Positions 1 through 5,002 of a stretch of DNA of 5,002 nucleotides are shown piece by piece. A program made the position numbers and the translations under genes. The notes under the pieces were generated by a model. That model made no database searches. It saw only the letters and a program-made list of their open reading frames with translations, and was not told the origin of the DNA. This DNA is from Clostridiales bacterium (GTDB lineage: Bacteria > Bacillota > Clostridia > Peptostreptococcales > Anaerovoracaceae): contig WQWG01000057.1 in the NCBI GenBank assembly GCA_009785435.1, positions 1 to 5,002 of the forward strand. The letters run 5' to 3'. The stretch's first letter is position 1; each line of letters begins with the position of its first letter.

Positions 1-35
1 AAAAAAGCGGGAGCATGATCAAATGATCTGCTCCC
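1..35 (-). terminator. Rho-independent terminator closing the operon
   Basis: Read on the minus strand, GGGAGCA (35-29) pairs with TGCTCCC (15-9) and GATC (28-25) pairs with GATC (20-17). This leaves a single-base bulge and a four-base loop. The stem is followed by GC and a run of six T (6-1) that reaches the window edge. It begins 10 bases after the methyltransferase stop, so it ends the three-gene transcript. The plus-strand reading has no U-run after the stem, so it is probably one-directional. Confidence 0.88.
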
Positions 36-45
36 TTTCAAATAT

Positions 46-831
46 TTATGTTTTTTTCAAAATCCACGTAGCGCCGACAAGGCTGTTGTCAATATCGTCA
101 TATTCGTTTTGCTGACTACGGATGTATCCCTCAAACAGCGCTTTCTTGCCGGGATGTTGTTCGATAAGCTCACCTGCTCTTGTGATGATATTCGCCATGC
201 CCGAATCGCTATCGGATTCCTCACTTTCGGCTGTTTCGACCAAGTCAAGCCCTTTCTCCTTGAACAAATCCATCCAATCTTTTTCAGTGAGAAACGCATA
301 ATTGGTGTACCGCACATCTTCCTGTTTTCCGTCATCCGGCAGATAGCATTCTTCAATCAAAATATACCCGCCCGTTTTAATCACGGCCTTTAGCTTGTCT
401 AACATTTCGGACGGATCACCCAGTACGTTTCCCGCAGCTCCAAAAATAACGCAATCGTAATCTCTTTCTGTCTGAGCCGCTTCGTTCACATCACCGACCG
501 CAAACGCGCACAAATCACCAACATGATATTCTTTCGCCTTATGCTTGGCATCTTCAATGAAATCGGGAATCAAATCAACGCCTTTTACATTTACACCAAG
601 CTTTTGAGCGGCTTTCACCGCGATCGCACCTTTGCCGCAAGCCAAATCCAGTATCCTTGTATTGCGTGATAACGTGACATGTTTTTCGATCAGTTCAATC
701 ACCACATCGGGGTCGCTTCCAAGTTCCCAAAAATCTTGAAGCAGATACGGCAAAAACGGCAATAGTTCTGTCGTTTCAGCCGTCAATGAACAAGCCAGTT
801 TTTCTTCGGTTTCTTTTGTCATATGCATCAT
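46..831 (-). CDS. Class I SAM-dependent methyltransferase, substrate unknown
   Basis: This 261-residue protein is probably cytoplasmic and moves a methyl group from S-adenosylmethionine to an unknown acceptor. It shows the Rossmann-type landmarks: motif I ILDLACGKG (residues 60-68), the acidic residue after strand 2 (GVD, Asp86), the GD pair at 113-114, and a GGYILIE strand at 154-160. This resembles small-molecule (UbiE/Methyltransf_25-like) methyltransferases more than rRNA or DNA methylases, as no NPPY or DPPY motif is seen. The N-terminal 55 residues are helical and hydrophobic (LLPFLPYLLQDFW) and may form a lid over the substrate. The C-terminal third holds an acidic stretch (ESEESDSDS, about 203-211) and may confer substrate choice. 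The start ATG overlaps the stop of the reductase gene as ATGA, which indicates translational coupling. An AGGA lies 8 bases upstream. Further ATG codons follow at residues 2 and 4, so the exact start is uncertain by a few residues. It is the last gene of the operon. Confidence 0.88.
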   Translation of the reverse strand: MMHMTKETEEKLACSLTAETTELLPFLPYLLQDFWELGSDPDVVIELIEKHVTLSRNTRILDLACGKGAIAVKAAQKLGVNVKGVDLIPDFIEDAKHKAKEYHVGDLCAFAVGDVNEAAQTERDYDCVIFGAAGNVLGDPSEMLDKLKAVIKTGGYILIEECYLPDDGKQEDVRYTNYAFLTEKDWMDLFKEKGLDLVETAESEESDSDSGMANIITRAGELIEQHPGKKALFEGYIRSQQNEYDDIDNSLVGATWILKKT

Positions 832-2735
832 ATCATTCTTCCTGTCTCAAAGCCCTGCTCGATCGCTTCCATCACTGTGCCTACGTTCGCCGCATCGCCG
901 ATCACTTTCACTTCAAATCCCGCATTGGCAAGTTCGCCGGTCAATTGATCGTCTGATTTTGTCCCGATGGCCAAAACAACCGTATCGGCGGGAATTTCCA
1001 TCTCTGTCTTTCCTTTGACCTTGACGCTGTTTTCTGTAATCTCGGTTACGGTCGTATTCACCATGATGTTCACATTCCGCTTTTCCAGAAAGCCAACCAG
1101 TTGCCGCCTCAGGTTAGAGGCCGCATCCAAGGCAACGGCTCGCTGCATTTCCACGAGCGTTACTTTTTTCAATTGGAGCGCCAAATGATGCGCCGTTTCC
1201 GCTCCGGTCTTGCCGCCTCCGATGACGACGATCTTAGAGCCGACTTTGACTGTTCCGTTCAGCACATCAAGCGCTGTACACACAAGCGGCAAATCCGCGC
1301 CTTTTATGTTCGGAACGATCGGTACGCCGCCTGTTGAAACGATGACAACATCCGCCGGATTCGCTTTCATGAAATCGACGGTAACATCGGTGTTGTATTC
1401 AATTTTGATTCCCAATTGTTCGAGCTGCGTTTCCTGCCACTTGATAAAGCTGCTGATTTCGCCTTTTGTTGGTGGGATCGACGCCACTCTGAACTGGCCT
1501 CCCGCACGGTTCGCTTTTTCATAAACCCGCACGTGATGCCCGATGGAAGCGGCCGCGATCGCAGCGGAAAGCCCTGCAGGCCCCGCCCCAATGACAGCGA
1601 CGCTTTTACTGTTTCCGGTCTTTTCGACTGTATATTCGTGTTCTCTGCCCAAAAGCGGATTTAAAACGCATTGAATCGGAGCATCCTTGTACAGCAATCC
1701 GAGGCAGCCCACATTACAGCCCATGCAATTGCGGATGTCTTCAAATTGGCCGGCTTTCGCTTTGTTTGGCATCTCAGGGTCAGCAAGTGAAGCCCTGCCC
1801 ATCGCCACAAAATCTGCTTTCCCGGCTTTAATGGCGCTTTCCGCAATGATCGGGTCATTGATACGTCCGACCGTAATGACCGGGATCGAACAGACCTTTT
1901 TGACCTCCTCGGCGGCATTGACATTCCATCCATGATGTATGCTGGCGGTCGGAATGATCACCTCACTTGCAGCGTATGTCCCTGCGCTCACATGGATGAA
2001 ATCAATCCCGATGCCCTCCAAAATCATGGCAATCGCTGCCGTGTCTTCAATCGTCAATCCACCCTCGACAAATTCATCGCCTGAAATTCGAAAGCCTATG
2101 ATGAAATCGTCACCGCATTTTCGGCGTATATCTTCGATGATCTCAATCGGAAAACGCAAACGCCCCATTACATTTCCGCCGTAACGATCTGTTCTTTTGT
2201 TCGAGTACGGCGACATAAATTGCGCGATCAGATACCCGTGAGCGCCATGGACTTCAACGCCGTCATACCCACATTTCTTCGCCCGAAGCGCAGCATCGCT
2301 AAACGCTTCAACCAACGCTTCAATCTGACCCATCGTGAGTTCAACCGGCATGTCCGGACTGAACGGGCATTGCATCGCGGACGGAGCGTATATCTCGCCA
2401 CAGGCAGAACGCTCGCTTGTCTGCCTGCCATTATGGATCAGCTGAGCAATCACAAGCGCGCCGTGTTTGTGAACCCGTTCGGTCAGTTTGCGATGGCTTT
2501 CAATTTGCTCGTCGTGCCATAACCCGGCCTGCGGCTTTCGCTCGGGGGTAACGAGATGTGCTTCTGTAATGATCAGCCCAAACCCGCCTTTTGCTTTCGC
2601 CTCATGATACGCGATGTATTGCTCCGTTGCGTTCCCGTCAAAATCACAATAATTTGAGACCATCGCCGGAACGACCAAGCGGTTTTTGACTGTTTTATTC
2701 TTCATTGTAAACGGACTGAACAGATTGTGTAGCAC
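828..2735 (-). CDS. NADH:flavin oxidoreductase, old yellow enzyme family with 4Fe-4S cluster and FAD/NAD(P)H domain (2-enoate / 2,4-dienoyl-CoA reductase-like)
   Basis: This is a 635-residue, three-cofactor reductase that would pass electrons from NAD(P)H through FAD and a 4Fe-4S cluster to FMN, to reduce an activated C=C bond. Residues 5-330 form the FMN TIM barrel, with HGAHGYL at 163-169 and an FMN-phosphate loop VAMGRASLADP near 310-320. The cluster ligands are Cys337, Cys340, Cys344 and Cys356 (C-x2-C-x3-C-x11-C). An FAD dinucleotide fold follows (VIGAGPAG from 382). An inserted NAD(P)H fold comes next (VIGGGKTG from 504), and the closing FAD motif is VIGDAANVGTVMEA near 612. The length matches FadH, BaiCD/BaiH and clostridial enoate reductases. 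Tyr168 aligns with the FadH catalytic tyrosine, but the position of FadH His252 appears to be Ser257, so a FadH-type dienoyl-CoA role is doubtful. I place the start at GTG 2735, nine bases after AAGGAGG. The in-frame TTG at 2756 lies before that site and is unlikely. The substrate is unknown. Confidence 0.93.
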   Translation of the reverse strand: MLHNLFSPFTMKNKTVKNRLVVPAMVSNYCDFDGNATEQYIAYHEAKAKGGFGLIITEAHLVTPERKPQAGLWHDEQIESHRKLTERVHKHGALVIAQLIHNGRQTSERSACGEIYAPSAMQCPFSPDMPVELTMGQIEALVEAFSDAALRAKKCGYDGVEVHGAHGYLIAQFMSPYSNKRTDRYGGNVMGRLRFPIEIIEDIRRKCGDDFIIGFRISGDEFVEGGLTIEDTAAIAMILEGIGIDFIHVSAGTYAASEVIIPTASIHHGWNVNAAEEVKKVCSIPVITVGRINDPIIAESAIKAGKADFVAMGRASLADPEMPNKAKAGQFEDIRNCMGCNVGCLGLLYKDAPIQCVLNPLLGREHEYTVEKTGNSKSVAVIGAGPAGLSAAIAAASIGHHVRVYEKANRAGGQFRVASIPPTKGEISSFIKWQETQLEQLGIKIEYNTDVTVDFMKANPADVVIVSTGGVPIVPNIKGADLPLVCTALDVLNGTVKVGSKIVVIGGGKTGAETAHHLALQLKKVTLVEMQRAVALDAASNLRRQLVGFLEKRNVNIMVNTTVTEITENSVKVKGKTEMEIPADTVVLAIGTKSDDQLTGELANAGFEVKVIGDAANVGTVMEAIEQGFETGRMI

Positions 2736-2744
2736 GAATCGTAC

Positions 2745-2751
2745 CCTCCTT
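2745..2751 (-). promoter_or_regulatory. Ribosome binding site of the reductase gene, decides a GTG start
   Basis: On the minus strand, AAGGAGG lies nine bases before GTG at 2735-2733, which opens the frame as M-L-H-N-L-F-S-P-F. This is the usual N-terminus for this reductase family. The longer reading from TTG at 2756 would put the ribosome binding site inside the gene. The site lies in the 27-base gap after the lyase stop codon. Confidence 0.85.
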
Positions 2752-2762
2752 ATCAATTCTAA

Positions 2763-4211
2763 TTACAGGCTGTCTCCAAAATCCTTACGGAATTGTTTCG
2801 CCAACTGATCTGCCCAATCGCCAAGCGGTTTCAAACGCCCGAAGAAAAAGCGCAATACTTTTGGCTCCTCAACAAACTCCAGTCCACCAATCAAATGGCG
2901 ATTTTTGTATAGCCAAGCGATACGATCCGCTACATATTTTATGTGTGACAACGTATACACGCGTTTTGGTATCGCAAGCCTGACAAGCTCCATCACCGCA
3001 AGCGGCTGACTGCCGTCCGCATTACGCATTTCACTTAATGTGCCGCGTTCCATCCCTCTGACGCCGCTCGCGATGAACAACGCCGCAGCAAGCGCTCCTG
3101 CCGGGTACTGTTCTTGCGGAATATGTGAACAAAATGCTTTGGCATCCACATGGCAGCCAAGGCCGCCCGGAGGCGTTACAACCGGAACCCCTTTCGCAAG
3201 CAGCTCGTTGCATAACGCTTCAACAAAAATCGGAGTCTGGCTGATGACATCCATATCGGTCGTTTCCACAAGCCCGACCGCAAGCGCTTCCATTTCGCGC
3301 ACGGACATACCGCCATACGTCAAAAATCCTTCATAAAGCGGTATCAGCTCACGCATCGGCAGATACAGTTCTTTATTGGACGTCATGATCCCGCCGCCTC
3401 TGGCCGCGCCAAGTTTGCGCGCAGAGAAATAAGAAATGTCCATAAAAGCCATCATTTCGCGCATGATGTCTTTGATTTCAACATTCTTGTACGCTTCTTC
3501 ACGGGTCTTGATGAAGTATAAGTTGTCCGCCAATAAGCTTGCGTCGAAGACGAGCAAGATTCCGTGTTTGCGGCAAATCTCGGAAACTTCACGCATGTTG
3601 CGCATGGAAACCGGTTGCCCTCCAACCAGATTGGTTCCCGCCTCTATGCGGACAAAACAAACTTTTTCTTTCCCGATTCTTTTGATCGACTCATTCAGTT
3701 TATCAATGTCAATATTGCCTTTAAACGGATTATCGCTCTGTATCGTAAGCCCCTCATCGCTGATGATCTCTTCAACGGTGCCCCCGTTGACCACGATGTG
3801 TGCTTGTGTTGTCGTAAAGTGATAATTCGTCAGTGCGACTGTTCCCGGTTTTACAAATACCTGCGATATGATATTTTCACATGCGCGTCCCTGATGGGTC
3901 GGCAAAAAGTATTCTGTACCGAAAAGATCTTGTATGACGCTTTCCAACCTGTAATATGTTTCCGACCCGGCATAGCTGTCATCTGCCTGCATCATTGCGG
4001 CATACTGGTTTTCACTCATGGCATTGACGCCACTGTCCGTCAGCATATCCAGAAATACTTCACGGTTTTTGAGCAGGAATGTATTAAAACCGGCTTCTTT
4101 CATATACGCCAGTCGGTCTTCAACCGGAAGCAGATTGATTTTTTGCACCATACGCACCTTGTGCATTTCGATTGGAATGTTTTCTCCTGATAAGAATGTT
4201 ACTTTGGACAT
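2763..4211 (-). CDS. Tryptophanase / tyrosine phenol-lyase family PLP-dependent beta-eliminating lyase, divergent
   Basis: This is a 482-residue member of the fold-type I beta-eliminating lyases (usual length about 455-475). These enzymes split an amino acid into pyruvate, ammonia and a leaving group such as indole or phenol. Family landmarks are LTDSG (57-61), YAGS (Tyr80), PTHQGR (Arg109), TNLVGGQPVS (Asn194), Asp223 for the pyridine nitrogen, and the PLP lysine in FSARK (Lys266). The two positions that mark tyrosine phenol-lyase are present: Thr133 in FTTT (TPL Thr124) and Arg389 in RGMERG (TPL Arg381). Tryptophanase has Asp and Ile there. Several conserved sites differ from both enzymes: Leu226 for the PLP-contacting Arg217, Arg265 and Leu267 beside the PLP lysine, GGLGCH for GGHAVF, and Lys416 for the carboxylate-binding Arg404. 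The alignment is by eye from remembered sequences. The ATG at 4211 has AAAGGAGA seven bases upstream; the TTG at 4229 would bury that site. It is the first gene behind the T-box. Automated labels will probably read tryptophanase, but true substrate is open. Confidence 0.92.
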   Translation of the reverse strand: MSKVTFLSGENIPIEMHKVRMVQKINLLPVEDRLAYMKEAGFNTFLLKNREVFLDMLTDSGVNAMSENQYAAMMQADDSYAGSETYYRLESVIQDLFGTEYFLPTHQGRACENIISQVFVKPGTVALTNYHFTTTQAHIVVNGGTVEEIISDEGLTIQSDNPFKGNIDIDKLNESIKRIGKEKVCFVRIEAGTNLVGGQPVSMRNMREVSEICRKHGILLVFDASLLADNLYFIKTREEAYKNVEIKDIMREMMAFMDISYFSARKLGAARGGGIMTSNKELYLPMRELIPLYEGFLTYGGMSVREMEALAVGLVETTDMDVISQTPIFVEALCNELLAKGVPVVTPPGGLGCHVDAKAFCSHIPQEQYPAGALAAALFIASGVRGMERGTLSEMRNADGSQPLAVMELVRLAIPKRVYTLSHIKYVADRIAWLYKNRHLIGGLEFVEEPKVLRFFFGRLKPLGDWADQLAKQFRKDFGDSL

Positions 4212-4216
4212 GATCG

Positions 4217-4225
4217 TTCTCCTTT
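4217..4225 (-). promoter_or_regulatory. Ribosome binding site of the lyase gene
   Basis: On the minus strand, AAAGGAGAA sits just before the coding region, with AGGAG seven bases from ATG (4211-4209). It fixes the start at M-S-K-V-T-F rather than at the in-frame TTG 18 bases upstream. It lies about 60 bases after the terminator U-run, so it is reached only when the T-box reads through. Confidence 0.85.
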
Positions 4226-4283
4226 TCAATTTGATTGTCGTTCGGATTGTTCTTGTTCATAGACTCTAATTTTGGGTCTTGCC

Positions 4284-4323
4284 AAAAAAAAGTCCCTGAG
4301 CAAGCTAGGACTTGCTCAGGGAC
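4284..4323 (-). terminator. Regulated terminator of the T-box
   Basis: On the minus strand, GTCCCTGAGCAAG (4323-4311) pairs perfectly over 13 bp with CTTGCTCAGGGAC (4304-4292) around the loop TCCTAG, followed by eight T (4291-4284). The 5' arm contains the CCCTG shared with the antiterminator, so an uncharged tRNA bound to the leader would dissolve it. Without tRNA this should be a very strong stop. Confidence 0.95.
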
Positions 4324-4571
4324 GAGAATTACTTTCCCGCGGTACCACCCTGATTGCAGCTTTTTATGCCGCCTCTCAGCAGAATCTAACAATTCCTACC
4401 CTGATAACGGTGGGCATCCGGGTGTTCCTACTTCGTTTCAAAACACCGGCTCGGGAGTGTATTTACATATCTGTCAGCACCTGCTTGCACCAACCGCAGA
4501 ATCTCTTACATGCCGACAATCGATCGACTTGCTGATTGAGGATATCTTTCTCTCCGTCATTGCTTTTCTAT
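4284..4571 (-). ncRNA. T-box leader (tRNA-sensing riboswitch), probable tyrosine specifier
   Basis: This 5' leader lets transcription continue into the operon when its cognate tRNA is uncharged. The hallmark core AGGGTGGTACCGCG is at 4351-4338. Its UGGU (4347-4344) would pair with the ACCA end of a tRNA whose discriminator base is A, as in tRNA-Tyr. The CAGGG at 4352-4348 pairs with CCCTG at 4321-4317 to make the antiterminator, and that CCCTG is also part of the terminator 5' arm, so the two folds exclude each other. Upstream, Stem I shows TCAGCA pairing with TGCTGA, ATATC with GATAT, and GGAG with CTCC. In the 3' strand between the last two helices lies GTAAATACA. The best specifier reading is UAC (4461-4459), preceded by AA and followed by the usual purine. 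Stem II (CCGGTGTT, 4449-4442, with AACACCCGG, 4426-4418) and Stem III (4414-4395) follow. No UGG codon lies in the specifier region, which argues against tryptophan. The element itself is certain; the tyrosine assignment is moderate. Confidence 0.95.
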
Positions 4572-4577
4572 GGGAAT

Positions 4578-4606
4578 AGACTAACACAAATACGTTTGTT
4601 CGTCAA
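4578..4606 (-). promoter_or_regulatory. Sigma-A type promoter of the T-box operon
   Basis: The minus strand holds TTGACG (4606-4601), a 17-base spacer, and TAGTCT (4583-4578). The -10 box is weak, but TG one base upstream makes it an extended -10. The stretch just before the -35 box (4620-4607) is almost pure A/T and could act as an UP element. The predicted transcription start is near 4571, about 50 bases upstream of Stem I's ATATC arm. No other promoter is seen before the lyase, so this one should serve all three genes. Confidence 0.72.
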
Positions 4607-4620
4607 ATATTTTTTTATTT

Positions 4621-5001
4621 TTAATTCGTCTGATTTCTTCTTTTTTGAAATGCCAGTATTGCAATCATCATCAACGAAAGTCCAAGCATGAACCAGTTCA
4701 GCGCGTTGCCTGAAAGCCCTGTCTGCGGAATCTCCGAATCCATCGGCACCGGTAATTCATCAATGATCCATGTTTGCGAATATTCATCCCAAGTCCACTC
4801 CCCTAATGGTGTGTCCTCTGCACCGATTTCAATGACGCTGTCTCCACCGGAAACCAGTTCGTTGTCGCTTCCCGGCGTGGTCGTATCATTATTTCCGCCA
4901 TTCCCACCATTTCCGGGAGGATTGTAGCCATAGCCATTGCTTCCGTTTCCACCATTTCCGCCGTTGCCGCCATTTCCACCGTTGCCTCCGTTACCGCCAT
5001 T
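4621..5001 (-). CDS. Sortase-anchored cell-wall surface protein, C-terminal part (5' end beyond window)
   Basis: The last 126 residues of a minus-strand gene that enters from the right edge are present; the start is outside. Fragment residues 1-21 are six Asn-Gly-Gly triplets plus NGS. NGYGYN, PPGNGGNGGNN and a Thr/Pro/Ser spacer follow, forming a flexible wall-spanning linker. Residues 48-87 form a short acidic segment with three Trp (EWTWDEYSQTWIIDELPVPM). This kind of segment is common just before sorting signals in Firmicutes surface proteins. The sorting signal is IPQTG (91-95), a membrane segment at about 99-118, and a basic tail QKRRNQTN. Sortase would cut between Thr94 and Gly95 and link the protein to peptidoglycan. 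IPQTG is a variant of LPXTG, so the cognate sortase may be a particular class. The functional N-terminal domains are not visible. An alternative open frame across 5000-4803 is out of phase and lacks the sorting signal, so it is not the gene. Confidence 0.9.
   Translation of the reverse strand, partial: NGGNGGNGGNGGNGGNGGNGSNGYGYNPPGNGGNGGNNDTTTPGSDNELVSGGDSVIEIGAEDTPLGEWTWDEYSQTWIIDELPVPMDSEIPQTGLSGNALNWFMLGLSLMMIAILAFQKRRNQTN
4939..5001 (-). repeat. 9-base tandem repeat encoding Asn-Gly-Gly
   Basis: Seven units of the form AAY-GGN-GGN run in frame with the surface protein (the last reads NGS), and the repeat probably continues past the window edge. A second short block, NGGNGGNN, lies at 4911-4888. 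Third codon positions vary freely (GGC, GGT, GGA; AAT, AAC), so the units are conserved as protein rather than as DNA. That points to an older, selected array rather than a recent slippage expansion. Confidence 0.85.
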
Positions 5002-5002
5002 G

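Noticed and set aside
3564..4190. Plus-strand frame of 208 codons opposite the lyase
   Set aside because: It is an antisense shadow of the well-conserved lyase, with no ribosome binding site and no recognisable motif.
4120..4262. A 46-codon minus-strand frame from ATG 4262 (M-N-K-N-N-P-N-D), overlapping the start of the lyase, considered as a leader peptide
   Set aside because: It has no convincing ribosome binding site, runs out of frame through the lyase coding region, and the leader already has a complete T-box mechanism. Its Asn-rich start is a by-product of the A-rich spacer.
4395..4414. GGTGGG and CCTACC inverted repeat, considered as an operator
   Set aside because: It falls between Stem II and the antiterminator, exactly where T-box Stem III is expected, and is imperfect. 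It is best explained as part of the leader RNA.
4470..4500. A tryptophan (UGG) specifier, expected if the gene were a plain tryptophanase
   Set aside because: UGG occurs in the GGTTGGTGC stretch near the top of Stem I, not in the lower 3' strand where the specifier loop lies. No UGG is present between the GATAT helix and the CTCC arm.
4235..4579. Plus-strand open frames over the leader region (4235-4579, 4272-4535)
   Set aside because: They lie across the T-box and its terminator, have no ribosome binding site, and their composition is explained by the structured RNA on the other strand.
4803..5000. Minus-strand frame rich in Ala, Glu and Met, ending in a His-rich tail
   Set aside because: It is the shifted reading of the Asn-Gly-Gly repeat. 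The frame ending at 4621 has the sorting signal, membrane segment and basic tail, so that one is real.

Overview
The window looks like the chromosome of a low-to-mid GC Bacillota (Firmicutes), most likely an anaerobic clostridium-type organism. This is inferred from a T-box leader, strong AGGAGG-type ribosome binding sites, a sortase-anchored surface protein ending in IPQTG, and an Fe-S flavoenzyme of the enoate/dienoyl-CoA reductase type. I cannot name a genus. Every supported gene reads on the minus strand, so the window is described here from right to left.

At the right edge (5001-4621) is the C-terminal 126 residues of a cell-wall-anchored surface protein. It has a Gly/Asn triplet-repeat linker, a short Trp-rich acidic segment, and an IPQTG sorting signal with a membrane segment and basic tail. 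Only 14 bases separate its stop codon from the -35 box of a new promoter (TTGACG, 17 bp, TAGTCT with an extended TG).

That promoter transcribes a T-box riboswitch (about 4571-4284). It has a Stem I with a probable UAC (tyrosine) specifier, Stems II and III, the core AGGGTGGTACCGCG, and a perfect 13-bp terminator hairpin followed by eight U. The leader controls a three-gene operon that ends at a second hairpin terminator (35-1).

The operon encodes three proteins. The first is a PLP-dependent beta-eliminating lyase of the tryptophanase/tyrosine phenol-lyase family (4211-2763). The second is an FMN/4Fe-4S/FAD 'old yellow enzyme' reductase (2735-828, GTG start). The third is a class I SAM-dependent methyltransferase (831-46), whose start overlaps the reductase stop as ATGA. 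The gap between the first two genes is 27 bases and has no promoter or terminator that I can see.

The main point of interest is the combination. A normally catabolic amino-acid lyase sits under a T-box, which switches genes on when a tRNA is uncharged. The probable specifier is tyrosine. The lyase carries the two residues that mark tyrosine phenol-lyase (Thr133 and Arg389) but has changes at several otherwise conserved cofactor and substrate positions (Leu226, Leu267, Lys416, and the Gly-Gly-His motif). With a reductase and a methyltransferase alongside, this could be an undescribed aromatic or amino-acid pathway rather than plain tyrosine or tryptophan breakdown. That is inference; the products and substrates cannot be read from the sequence.
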